The notes: generated by a model not told the origin, from the sequence alone. 5,217 nucleotides of DNA from Pseudomonadota bacterium (GCA_023460615.1 JAEWPL010000197.1:1-5217); one strand, 5' to 3'; numbered from the stretch's first letter, positions 1 through 4,974 are shown. A program made the numbers and translations.

Positions 1-99
1 ATTATACTTGGCTACACTATCATCATTGCACATATTATATAAAATATTAATATCCGATCTTTCTATAAGTCTTAAATAAATTCTTCTTCCTTTTATCAA
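1..99 (-). CDS. GNAT-family N-acetyltransferase, N-terminal fragment (runs off the left edge)
   Basis: A minus-strand reading frame of 33 codons is open from a TTG at 99-97 to the window edge. The fragment begins (M)IKGRRIYLRLIERSD and ends NDDSVAKYN. The pattern K-G-x-x-I-Y-L-R-x-I-E-x-x-D, followed about 15 residues later by an N-D-x-x-V-x-x-Y stretch, is typical of the first strand and helix of RimJ/RimL/SpeG-like GNAT acetyltransferases, which transfer acetyl from acetyl-CoA to an amine. The acetyl-CoA-binding motif lies outside the window, so the substrate cannot be judged. An in-frame TAA directly precedes the TTG, so no upstream start exists. A GGAG ribosome binding site lies 6 nt before the TTG, and a good promoter lies upstream at 124-153. 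The call is by family resemblance from memory and the fragment is short. Confidence 0.72.
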   Translation of the reverse strand, partial: MIKGRRIYLRLIERSDINILYNMCNDDSVAKYN

Positions 100-105
100 T
101 TAATG

Positions 106-109
106 CTCC
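106..109 (-). promoter_or_regulatory. Ribosome binding site deciding a TTG start
   Basis: On the minus strand GGAG lies 6 nt upstream of the TTG at 99-97. Because an in-frame stop codon immediately precedes the TTG, this site supports TTG as the true, non-ATG start of the acetyltransferase gene. Confidence 0.6.
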
Positions 110-123
110 AAAAAAATTACTAT

Positions 124-153
124 ATTATATTAATATTCTTTTAAATTAATCAA
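124..153 (-). promoter_or_regulatory. Sigma-A-type promoter for the GNAT gene
   Basis: On the minus strand a -35 box TTGATT (153-148) and a perfect -10 box TATAAT (129-124) are separated by 18 nt. Transcription would start near 117, giving a leader of about 18 nt that contains the GGAG site. The surroundings are very AT-rich, so chance matches are possible, but the position relative to the gene is good. Confidence 0.55.
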
Positions 154-202
154 AATGAAGAATTTTTTTATAATCACAACAAAAACAATAATCATATAAT
201 AC

Positions 203-235
203 AAATACCAATTCTATTTTATAGACTTGGCATTT
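203..235. other. Imperfect hairpin between tRNA terminator and GNAT promoter
   Basis: A 9-bp outer arm (203-211 with 227-235, one mismatch that is a G-U pair in the minus-strand RNA) and a perfect 5-bp inner arm (213-217 with 221-225, TCTAT/ATAGA) are separated by a single mismatch, with a 3-nt loop. On the plus strand it is followed by a T-rich run, and on the minus strand by a looser U-rich stretch. It could be a back-up terminator behind the tRNA operon, or a terminator against plus-strand antisense transcription. No function can be shown. Confidence 0.4.
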
Positions 236-252
236 TTTATTTTCTTATATAC

Positions 253-281
253 AAAAAAACATCTAACTTTCGTTAGATGTT
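253..281 (-). terminator. Intrinsic terminator of the tRNA-Ser operon
   Basis: A perfect inverted repeat, ACATCTAAC/GTTAGATGT extended by A-T pairs, has a GAAA tetraloop in the minus-strand RNA and is followed by a run of seven U residues. It starts immediately after the CCA end of tRNA-Ser(GCU), so it ends transcription of the two-tRNA operon. Confidence 0.9.
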
Positions 282-372
282 TGGCGGAGGATCCGGGATT
301 TGAACCCGGGCGCCAGTTGCCCGACCTACGCCCTTAGCAGGGGCGCCTCTTCAGCCACTTGAGTAATCCTCC
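282..372 (-). tRNA. tRNA-Ser (anticodon GCU)
   Basis: The 91-nt gene includes an encoded CCA. In the minus-strand RNA the acceptor arms GGAGGAT and ATCCTCC form 7 bp and the discriminator base is G. The anticodon stem CGCCC/GGGCG encloses the loop CTGCTAA, giving anticodon GCU (336-338), which reads AGC and AGU serine codons. The T arm is CCGGG-TTCAAAT-CCCGG. A long variable arm marks it as a class II tRNA, as expected for serine. It is the second gene of a two-tRNA operon: tRNA-Ser(UGA) lies 27 nt upstream, no promoter is visible between them, and a terminator follows directly. Confidence 0.97.
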
Positions 373-399
373 ATGTGTCCTACATATATAAAATTTATA

Positions 400-490
400 T
401 GGCGGAGAGATAGGGATTCGAACCCTAGGTACCCGTGAAGGTACGCCGGTTTTCAAGACCGGTGCCTTAAACCAACTCGACCATCTCTCC
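400..490 (-). tRNA. tRNA-Ser (anticodon UGA), copy 1
   Basis: The 91-nt gene includes an encoded CCA. Acceptor arms GGAGAGA and TCTCTCC pair over 7 bp and the discriminator is G. The anticodon stem CCGGT/ACCGG encloses CTTGAAA, giving anticodon UGA (453-455), which reads UCN serine codons. The variable arm is long (GTACC pairs with GGTAC) and the T arm is TAGGG-TTCGAAT-CCCTA. It is the first gene of the operon with tRNA-Ser(GCU). Its sequence is identical to the gene at 1604-1694, so the two are paralogous copies. Confidence 0.97.
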
Positions 491-505
491 GTGACTTACA
501 AACCT

Positions 506-534
506 AGTATATCAACCTTTCAAGGTCTTGTCAA
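506..534 (-). promoter_or_regulatory. Promoter of the tRNA-Ser(UGA)-tRNA-Ser(GCU) operon
   Basis: On the minus strand a perfect -35 box TTGACA (534-529) lies 17 nt from a -10 box TATACT (511-506). Transcription would begin about 7-9 nt before the mature tRNA 5' end. Upstream of the -35 box lie long A-runs (about 535-557), as in UP elements of strong stable-RNA promoters. The stretch spanning the -35 box and first A-run (529-547) is identical to that of the other tRNA-Ser(UGA) promoter. Confidence 0.88.
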
Positions 535-578
535 CATATTTTTTTATTTTTTTTTCTTTATTCCTCATCTTTTTATTA

Positions 579-584
579 TATAAT
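579..584 (+). promoter_or_regulatory. Possible -10 box for the HAD phosphatase gene
   Basis: A TATAAT on the plus strand would start transcription near 591, about 28 nt before the ATG. No convincing -35 box stands 16-18 nt upstream, only T-rich sequence. The gene is divergent from the tRNA operon and must have its own promoter in this interval, but the exact site is uncertain. Confidence 0.3.
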
Positions 585-618
585 TAGTTTACGACATCAT
601 ATAATAAGGAGGTTAATT

Positions 619-1434
619 ATGACACTTTACGTTTCAGACCTAGATGGAACCTTACTTAACAGCTCAGCTCAAATTAGTAATAGAAGTGCAGAACTATTGA
701 ATGAGGCCATAAAAAACAATACTAATTTTACTATAGCCACAGCACGTACCCCTGCTACTATAGTGCCTATATTAGAAAATATTAATATCCAAATGCCTGT
801 TATTGCAATGAATGGCTGTAGTATTTATGATCTAAAATCAAATAAATATTTACATACCATATCAATAGATAACAACATAGTTCCAAAACTACAGCAAATT
901 ATATCTGAGGAAGACTTAAATCCATTTATCTATACTCTAAAAGATAATCATTTAACTGTTTATCATAATGAACTTACTCTTCCTCATCAAATTAAATTTT
1001 ATGAAGAACGAAAAGAAAGTCCTTTAAAAACTTTTATAAAAGAACCATTACCTAAAAACTCAGAAGTTTTATACTTTACAATGATGGATTCAAAAGAAAA
1101 AGTCTCAAAACTGTATTCTAGACTAATAGATATAGATGAAATTTCTATGGTAATGTATTCAGATACATACACTAAAGGAATATATAATTTAGAAATTTAT
1201 AATCATAATGCATCAAAATCAAATGCTATTAACTATTTAAAAAATCATCTACACTTCGACGAATTGATTACATTTGGAGACAACCTAAACGATATTCCAA
1301 TGTTTAAGATATCTAACGAATGTTATGCTGTAGAAAATGCTGCTAATGAACTAAAAGAACTGGCTACTGATATAATCGGACCAAACACATCTGATTCCGT
1401 AGCAAAGTTTATATTTGACCATTCAAATAAATAA
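619..1434 (+). CDS. Cof-type HAD-superfamily hydrolase (sugar phosphate / cofactor phosphatase type)
   Basis: The 271-residue protein has all HAD phosphatase motifs. Motif I is DLDGTLL with nucleophile D7 and acid/base D9. Motif II is the TIATAR stretch with T41. K200 serves as the motif III lysine, and motif IV is GDNLND with D221 and D225 for Mg2+. The insert between about residues 85 and 190 is the C2 cap of the Cof/YidA group, which determines the substrate. The length is normal for the group. Such cytosolic Mg2+ enzymes dephosphorylate sugar phosphates, FMN or pyridoxal phosphate; the substrate cannot be read from sequence. The start is fixed by AAGGAGG (606-612), 6 nt before the ATG. 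It is the only plus-strand gene here, lying between two identical tRNA-Ser genes, with no functional link visible to either. Confidence 0.93.
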   Translation: MTLYVSDLDGTLLNSSAQISNRSAELLNEAIKNNTNFTIATARTPATIVPILENINIQMPVIAMNGCSIYDLKSNKYLHTISIDNNIVPKLQQIISEEDLNPFIYTLKDNHLTVYHNELTLPHQIKFYEERKESPLKTFIKEPLPKNSEVLYFTMMDSKEKVSKLYSRLIDIDEISMVMYSDTYTKGIYNLEIYNHNASKSNAINYLKNHLHFDELITFGDNLNDIPMFKISNECYAVENAANELKELATDIIGPNTSDSVAKFIFDHSNK

Positions 1435-1439
1435 ACATA

Positions 1440-1507
1440 AGAACAAAGTGGCTGACGCCACGCTTTTTAGCGCAGGAAGTCACTTTGTCAGCCATGCAAA
1501 AGGTTCT
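1440..1507. repeat. GC-rich structured intergenic element with two mutually exclusive stems
   Basis: A roughly 50-nt GC-rich island (about 1445-1497) stands in otherwise very AT-rich DNA behind the HAD gene. Arm 1443-1453 can pair with 1478-1488 (11 bp, one G-U). Alternatively TGGCTGAC (1449-1456) pairs with GTCAGCCA (1487-1494, 8 bp), optionally closed by AGAAC/GTTCT (1440-1444/1503-1507). The two pairings share bases, so they exclude each other. Smaller hairpins GTGGC/GCCAC (1448-1461) and CGCT/AGCG (1461-1472) also exist. No T-run follows, so it is not a standard terminator. It may be a dispersed palindromic repeat, a small RNA or a 3' UTR structure; no coding frame is evident. Confidence 0.5.
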
Positions 1508-1516
1508 AAAAGCAAA

Positions 1517-1569
1517 ATAATTTCCTATTAGAATACAATTTAATTACAAATATAATTTCCTATCGAATA
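1517..1569 (+). repeat. Short imperfect direct repeat
   Basis: ATAATTTCCTAT occurs at 1517-1528 and again at 1552-1563, a 35-nt step, each followed 2-3 nt later by GAATA. It lies in AT-rich spacer between the GC-rich element and the terminator. No function is assignable, and it may be a small tandem duplication. Confidence 0.35.
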
Positions 1570-1600
1570 AAAAAACCTCAACATAAATGTTGAGGTTTTT
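1568..1600 (-). terminator. Terminator of tRNA-Ser(UGA) copy 2, probably bidirectional
   Basis: A perfect palindrome (1571-1584 with 1587-1600, core CCTCAACAT/ATGTTGAGG) begins 3 nt after the tRNA CCA end and is followed on the minus strand by a U-run of seven to eight. On the plus strand the hairpin ends in five Ts, so it can also stop transcripts coming from the convergent HAD gene. Confidence 0.88.
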
Positions 1601-1603
1601 AAC

Positions 1604-1694
1604 TGGCGGAGAGATAGGGATTCGAACCCTAGGTACCCGTGAAGGTACGCCGGTTTTCAAGACCGGTGCCTTAAACCAACTCGACCATCTCTCC
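1604..1694 (-). tRNA. tRNA-Ser (anticodon UGA), copy 2
   Basis: This 91-nt gene with encoded CCA is identical at every base to the tRNA at 400-490, so the same structure applies: 7-bp acceptor, anticodon UGA in loop CTTGAAA, long variable arm and discriminator G. It is a single-gene unit with its own consensus promoter and terminator, transcribed toward the convergent HAD gene. It lies downstream of the pan operon, but the panD terminator and its own promoter separate it from that transcript. Confidence 0.97.
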
Positions 1695-1709
1695 GTAACT
1701 TACTTAGCC

Positions 1710-1739
1710 ATTATAACAACAATTTATATAACATGTCAA
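1710..1739 (-). promoter_or_regulatory. Promoter of tRNA-Ser(UGA) copy 2
   Basis: On the minus strand, perfect -35 TTGACA (1739-1734) and perfect -10 TATAAT (1715-1710) are 18 nt apart; TTATAA at 17 nt is an alternative register. Upstream A-runs (1740-1760) resemble an UP element. Transcription would start several nt before the mature tRNA end at 1694. The -35 box and first A-run match the promoter at 506-534, while the spacer and -10 region differ. Confidence 0.88.
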
Positions 1740-1837
1740 CATATTTTTTTATATTTTTTTACGTATTAAACACCTTATATATCAATAAGCTAGTAATACT
1801 GCGTGTTTACTCTCAATTCTTTTTAATTTACTATATG

Positions 1838-1874
1838 TAAAAATAAATAAGGAGAGCTTTTGCCCTCCTATTTA
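1838..1874 (-). terminator. Intrinsic terminator of the pan operon
   Basis: In the minus-strand RNA GGAGGGC pairs with GCTCTCC (one G-U pair) around an AAAA loop, extended by A-U pairs with one bulge, and is followed by a U-rich tail. It begins about 10 nt after the panD stop codon and ends the operon. Confidence 0.85.
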
Positions 1875-1883
1875 CCTATCTAA

Positions 1884-2267
1884 TTAAGCAATAACTCCAT
1901 GCTTTTCATATCTAGTTACTTCTTTAATTTTGTTGTCGTCTTCTACAAATACAACCTTTGGCTTTAACTCCTTAGCTTCATTGCTATCAACCTGACAATA
2001 AGCCATTATAATTACCTTATCTCCTACTTCTGAACATCTAGCAGCAGCACCATTTAAACATATCATTCCTGATCCTCTTTCTCCTGCAATTGTATATGTT
2101 TCAAATCTTGCTCCATTATTAACGTCAACAATGTGAACTTTCTCATACTCTAAAATTCCTGCTGCATCTAATAAATCTTCATCAATTGTTGTACTTCCTA
2201 CATAGTTTAATTCAGCTTGTACTACAGTTGCTCTATGGATTTTTCCTTTTAACATAGTTAAGTTCAT
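1884..2267 (-). CDS. panD: Aspartate 1-decarboxylase precursor (PanD)
   Basis: PanD removes the alpha-carboxyl of L-aspartate to give beta-alanine, which PanC uses. The 127-residue proenzyme has the usual length. The self-cleavage site G24-S25 is present in NYVGSTTID; cleavage there makes a small beta chain and an alpha chain whose N-terminal serine becomes the catalytic pyruvoyl group. Other family hallmarks are KIHRATV (residues 9-15), NNGARFETY (around 50-58), GERGSG (62-67) and CLNGAAAR (70-77). The start has a GGAGG (2277-2281) 9 nt upstream, inside the 17-nt gap after panC. It is the last gene of the operon, followed by a terminator. Residues 1-6 (MNLTML) match the usual short lead before the conserved K-G-K/R-H segment. 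Confidence 0.98.
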   Translation of the reverse strand: MNLTMLKGKIHRATVVQAELNYVGSTTIDEDLLDAAGILEYEKVHIVDVNNGARFETYTIAGERGSGMICLNGAAARCSEVGDKVIIMAYCQVDSNEAKELKPKVVFVEDDNKIKEVTRYEKHGVIA

Positions 2268-2284
2268 ATTCTTTTTCCTCCAGC

Positions 2285-3130
2285 CTATACTTCATATATA
2301 AAATTATCAATTAATCTAGTTTTACCTATACGTACTGCTATAGCTACTAATACAGTACCATCTATAACATCAACATCCTTCATAGAAAGATTATCAACTA
2401 CTTGTACATATTCAACATCTGCTAACTTTTCAGTCTCTAAGTTAGTCTTTATGATGTTTATAACCTTAGCACTATTTCTTTCTCCAGCCTCTACTGCTTC
2501 CTTACCAAGCTTTAGCGACTTACTTAATATTAAAGCTGCTTGTCTTTCTTCTGCACTCAAATAAGTATTTCTTGAGCTCTTAGCTAGTCCATCCTCTTCT
2601 CTGATTATCGGACATCCAACAACCTCAATATCAATATTTAAATCTCTAACCATTCTCTTAATAACAGCTAATTGTTGAGCATCTTTTTCTCCAAAATAAG
2701 CTCTATCAGGAGTAACTATATTAAATAACTTATTAACTACAGTACAAACTCCACCAAAGTGAACAGGTCTGCTCTTACCACATAAATTTTCAGTTAAACC
2801 AGTCATATTAACTGATGTACAGAAATCATCAAAATACATTTCTTCCTTTTCAGGATGGAATATTATGCTTGCCCCAGACTTTTCACATAATTCACTATCT
2901 CTTTCTAAATCCCTTGGATATCTTTCTAAATCTTCAGTAGGTCCAAACTGTATTGGATTTACAAATACACTTACAACAACTCTATCATTTTCCTTAACTG
3001 CTCTATCAATTAAGCTTTTATGTCCTTCGTGTAAATAACCCATAGTAGGTACTAATCCAACGCTTAGACCTTCTCTTTTCCATTCCTTAACTTGACTTCT
3101 TAATTCTTTTATACTTCCTGTAATCTTCAT
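2285..3130 (-). CDS. panC: Pantoate-beta-alanine ligase (pantothenate synthetase, PanC)
   Basis: PanC joins pantoate and beta-alanine with ATP, through a pantoyl-adenylate, to give pantothenate. The 281-residue protein shows PTMGYLHEGH (28-37, carrying the HIGH-like HEGH), FVNPIQFGPTEDL (56-68), FGEKDAQQ (146-153) and the KMSKS-like KSSR (184-187), all ATP- or pantoate-site motifs of this nucleotidyltransferase-like family. I place the start at the ATG at 3130-3128, 14 nt after the panB stop, because MKITGSIKEL lines up with the N-terminus of other PanCs. An in-frame GTG at 3145-3143 would add five residues and overlap the panB stop by one base. It lacks a ribosome binding site, whereas GGGG at 3143-3140 sits 9 nt before the ATG. 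That site is weak, so translation is probably coupled to panB. Confidence 0.97.
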   Translation of the reverse strand: MKITGSIKELRSQVKEWKREGLSVGLVPTMGYLHEGHKSLIDRAVKENDRVVVSVFVNPIQFGPTEDLERYPRDLERDSELCEKSGASIIFHPEKEEMYFDDFCTSVNMTGLTENLCGKSRPVHFGGVCTVVNKLFNIVTPDRAYFGEKDAQQLAVIKRMVRDLNIDIEVVGCPIIREEDGLAKSSRNTYLSAEERQAALILSKSLKLGKEAVEAGERNSAKVINIIKTNLETEKLADVEYVQVVDNLSMKDVDVIDGTVLVAIAVRIGKTRLIDNFIYEV

Positions 3131-3144
3131 TTTAAATCGCCCCA

Positions 3145-3969
3145 CTAATATAATTTTTCTATTACTTCATCACTTATCTTAAAAGAATGCTTTTCTTCTG
3201 GGAAAACACCATCTTTAACTTCTTGACTATACTTAGCAAAAGCCTCTTTCATATAATCTCCTACATTTCCATATCTCTTTACAAACTTAGGAGTAAAATC
3301 TGAGAACATACCTAACATATCTTGATAAACAAGAACTTGTCCATCACATCCTGCACCTGCACCAATTCCTATAGTAGGAATACTTATCTTAGATGATATA
3401 AGTGCTGCAAGTTTAGCAGGTACACATTCTAAAACAACAGCAAATGCACCAGCTTCTTCAACAGCCTTTGCATCTTCTATAAGCTTTTTAGCTGCCTCTT
3501 CATCCTTTCCTTGAACCTTAAATCCTCCAAACGCATTTACGGATTGAGGAGTAAGTCCAATATGCCCCATAACAGGTATAGAAGCATCAACTATAGCCTT
3601 GATATGCTCTTTAAATTCTACTCCGCCTTCTAACTTAACAGCTTGAGCTCTTCCTTCCTTCATAAGTCTTCCCGCATTTACAACAGCATCATATACAGAA
3701 GTTTGATAAGACATAAATGGCATATCTGTAACAACTAAAGCATTCTTAGCTCCTTTAGCAACTGCCTTTGAATGATGAATCATATCTTCCATAGTTACTG
3801 ATAAAGTATCTTCATACCCTAAACATACCATTCCTAAAGAATCTCCAACTAAAATTGCATTGATTCCTGCTTCATCAACAAGCTTAGCAGTAGAATAATC
3901 GTATGCTGTTAACATAGACATCTTTTCCTTATTTTTAGCTTCCTTAAAAGTAATACTTGTATTTTTCAT
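3145..3969 (-). CDS. panB: 3-methyl-2-oxobutanoate hydroxymethyltransferase (ketopantoate hydroxymethyltransferase, PanB)
   Basis: PanB transfers a hydroxymethyl group from 5,10-methylenetetrahydrofolate to 2-oxoisovalerate, giving ketopantoate, the first committed step to pantothenate. The 274-residue TIM-barrel protein is of normal length. Visible family motifs are TAYDYSTAKL (21-30), VGDSLGMV (41-48, metal-binding D43), TDMPF (81-85, D82), KLEGG (112-116, E114), GHIGLTPQ (135-142), the catalytic glutamate region VLE (E181) and IGIGAG (200-205). The ATG follows the upstream DUF2520 gene after only 3 nt. Its ribosome binding site GGGAG (3978-3982) lies inside the last codons of that gene, which indicates translational coupling and a single transcript. 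Confidence 0.98.
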   Translation of the reverse strand: MKNTSITFKEAKNKEKMSMLTAYDYSTAKLVDEAGINAILVGDSLGMVCLGYEDTLSVTMEDMIHHSKAVAKGAKNALVVTDMPFMSYQTSVYDAVVNAGRLMKEGRAQAVKLEGGVEFKEHIKAIVDASIPVMGHIGLTPQSVNAFGGFKVQGKDEEAAKKLIEDAKAVEEAGAFAVVLECVPAKLAALISSKISIPTIGIGAGAGCDGQVLVYQDMLGMFSDFTPKFVKRYGNVGDYMKEAFAKYSQEVKDGVFPEEKHSFKISDEVIEKLY

Positions 3970-3972
3970 TTA

Positions 3973-4815
3973 CTATTCTCCCATCATTACCTTAATTGAT
4001 TTATAATCCCTATCCTCATTTTTCTTTTCCGCTATCTTTATAAGCTTTTTTGATAACATTTTATATAAACATTTATCCTCTTCATCAAGACACTCTAAAT
4101 GCTTACTTAAAGTAATTTCATCAGCTCTCTCAACTGCACCAGTTAAGCTTTTAATAGATCCTTTTGAAAATATACTATTGATATTATTAATAACTAATGG
4201 GTATAAAGCTTTTCTAGCCTCATCATCATTAAAACCACATCTCATTAATTGATTTATACCTTCATCAATTAACGCTAAAACATGATTACAAACAATAGCT
4301 GATGATAAATGATATCTTGCCTTATCCTTATCAGAAATAACCTTAAAATCATTTCCAAGCTTTTTAATTAAACTTACTATTTTATCAATCTTTATTTCCG
4401 ATCCTTCAATTGTTATAAATGCTTCTTTTAAAAATTCATGAGATTTATATTTATCGCTGAATGCGAATAATGGATGAATTGAATAACCATATGCATTATA
4501 GTTTTCAATATTAGAAAAAACCTTAGAAGATAATGATCCACTACAGTGGCATAGAATTTTATTTTTAATAGCTGATTTATCTATCATTCCCCATACACTA
4601 CTAATAATAGAATCTGGAGTAGTAATAAAAATAATATCACTCTCTTTTATCAAATCATTTAAATTCACATAAAACTTAGACTTAGTAAACTTTGCTGCTT
4701 CCTTAGATGACTCTAAATTCTGGCTATAATACCCACTAACTTTTATGTCATTATTACAAAAATACTTTCCTAATGAAAATCCTACTTTTCCCGCTCCTAC
4801 AAAACCTATATTCAT
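3973..4815 (-). CDS. Rossmann-fold / DUF2520 protein, PanG-like ketopantoate reductase candidate
   Basis: The 280-residue protein opens with an NAD(P)-binding motif, GFVGAGKVG (4-12; G7, G9, G12). The second-strand end reads YYSQN (29-33) with no acidic residue, which fits NADPH better than NADH. Further Rossmann segments are ITTPDSII (64-71), CHCSGSLSS (89-97) and SIHPLFAF (112-119). The helical C-terminal part (about 135-280) has HLSSAIVCNH (169-178) and LTGAVERAD (224-232), resembling the HL-A and LTGP-R-D patterns of DUF2520 proteins. PanG of Francisella, an alternative ketopantoate reductase, belongs as I recall to this family, and the gene heads a panBCD operon lacking PanE, so reduction of ketopantoate to pantoate is the likely role. 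This is inference from family and context. The start at 4815 is set by GGAGGTGAT; an 11-codon upstream extension has no such site. It is richer in A/T and Lys than panBCD. Confidence 0.85.
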   Translation of the reverse strand: MNIGFVGAGKVGFSLGKYFCNNDIKVSGYYSQNLESSKEAAKFTKSKFYVNLNDLIKESDIIFITTPDSIISSVWGMIDKSAIKNKILCHCSGSLSSKVFSNIENYNAYGYSIHPLFAFSDKYKSHEFLKEAFITIEGSEIKIDKIVSLIKKLGNDFKVISDKDKARYHLSSAIVCNHVLALIDEGINQLMRCGFNDDEARKALYPLVINNINSIFSKGSIKSLTGAVERADEITLSKHLECLDEEDKCLYKMLSKKLIKIAEKKNEDRDYKSIKVMMGE

Positions 4816-4818
4816 GTT

Positions 4819-4827
4819 ATCACCTCC
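4819..4827 (-). promoter_or_regulatory. Ribosome binding site fixing the start of the DUF2520 gene
   Basis: GGAGGTGAT on the minus strand is nearly the full anti-16S complement, and its GGAGG core ends 7 nt before the ATG at 4815. It lies inside the longer reading frame that starts at 4848, so the shorter 280-residue protein, whose Rossmann motif begins at residue 4, is preferred. Confidence 0.85.
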
Positions 4828-4836
4828 ACACCCCAG

Positions 4837-4851
4837 AGTATGATACATACT
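4837..4851 (-). other. Small hairpin just upstream of the pan operon ribosome binding site
   Basis: In the minus-strand leader AGTATG (4851-4846) pairs perfectly with CATACT (4842-4837) around the loop TAT, ending 9 nt before the ribosome binding site. It may be part of a leader fold that controls the operon, or chance in AT-rich DNA. Confidence 0.35.
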
Positions 4852-4880
4852 AGTCCCATCCTATTAAAGATATGAGCTAT

Positions 4881-4939
4881 AAAAAAACAAATTCACTATC
4901 TGGTATGGTTTCTTTTAAATACCATCCACTAATGAATTT
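4881..4939 (-). promoter_or_regulatory. Terminator-like leader hairpin of the pan operon (possible attenuator)
   Basis: In the minus-strand RNA AAATTCA (4939-4933) pairs with TGAATTT (4895-4889). After a 4/5-nt internal loop, TGGATGGT (4928-4921) pairs with ACCATACCA (4909-4901), leaving one bulged A, around an 11-nt loop. The stem is followed by UUUG-type sequence and seven U residues (4887-4881), the layout of an intrinsic terminator. It lies after the serS terminator and before the pan operon, so it could be an attenuator. If the promoter is downstream, it could be an operator or a second serS terminator. Clustered bulged As also recall the reported 'pan' leader RNA motif of panB operons, but I cannot confirm a match. 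Confidence 0.5.
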
Positions 4940-4944
4940 ATCAT

Positions 4945-4974
4945 ATTTTACATATTTATTCAACCTAATAACAA
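4945..4974 (-). promoter_or_regulatory. Candidate promoter of the pan operon
   Basis: On the minus strand TTGTTA (4974-4969) lies 18 nt from TAAAAT (4950-4945), giving a start near 4938, right at the base of the leader hairpin. TTGAAT (4963-4958) with TAAATT (4940-4935, 17 nt apart) and TTGTTT (4890-4885) with a TTAATA-like box (4867-4862) are competing candidates. The serS terminator upstream makes some promoter in 4860-4975 likely; which one is open. Confidence 0.33.

Noticed and set aside
600..605. TATAAT on the plus strand just before the HAD gene.
   Set aside because: It directly abuts the AAGGAGG ribosome binding site; a start 7 nt downstream would remove that site from the transcript, so it cannot be this gene's -10 box.
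1517..1569. The 35-nt-step direct repeat considered as a CRISPR remnant.
   Set aside because: Only two short imperfect AT-rich units, no dyad, and no cas genes; a tandem slip is the simpler explanation.
1587..1769. A 60-codon plus-strand open frame with the peptide GEIGIRTLGTREGTPVFKTG.
   Set aside because: It is antisense to tRNA-Ser(UGA) and its terminator and promoter; this peptide is the familiar artefact of translating tRNA-Ser genes backwards. It has no ribosome binding site and no family resemblance.
1695..1838. AT-rich spacer between tRNA-Ser copy 2 and the pan terminator, searched for small genes or RNAs.
   Set aside because: Apart from the tRNA promoter and its A-runs I see only poly-A/T sequence, with no plausible ribosome binding site plus frame and no stable stem.
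4816..4848. An 11-codon N-terminal extension of the DUF2520 protein (MYHTLGCGGDN).
   Set aside because: It overlaps the strong GGAGGTGAT ribosome binding site of the internal ATG, and the Rossmann glycine motif belongs near the N-terminus, at residue 4 of the shorter form.
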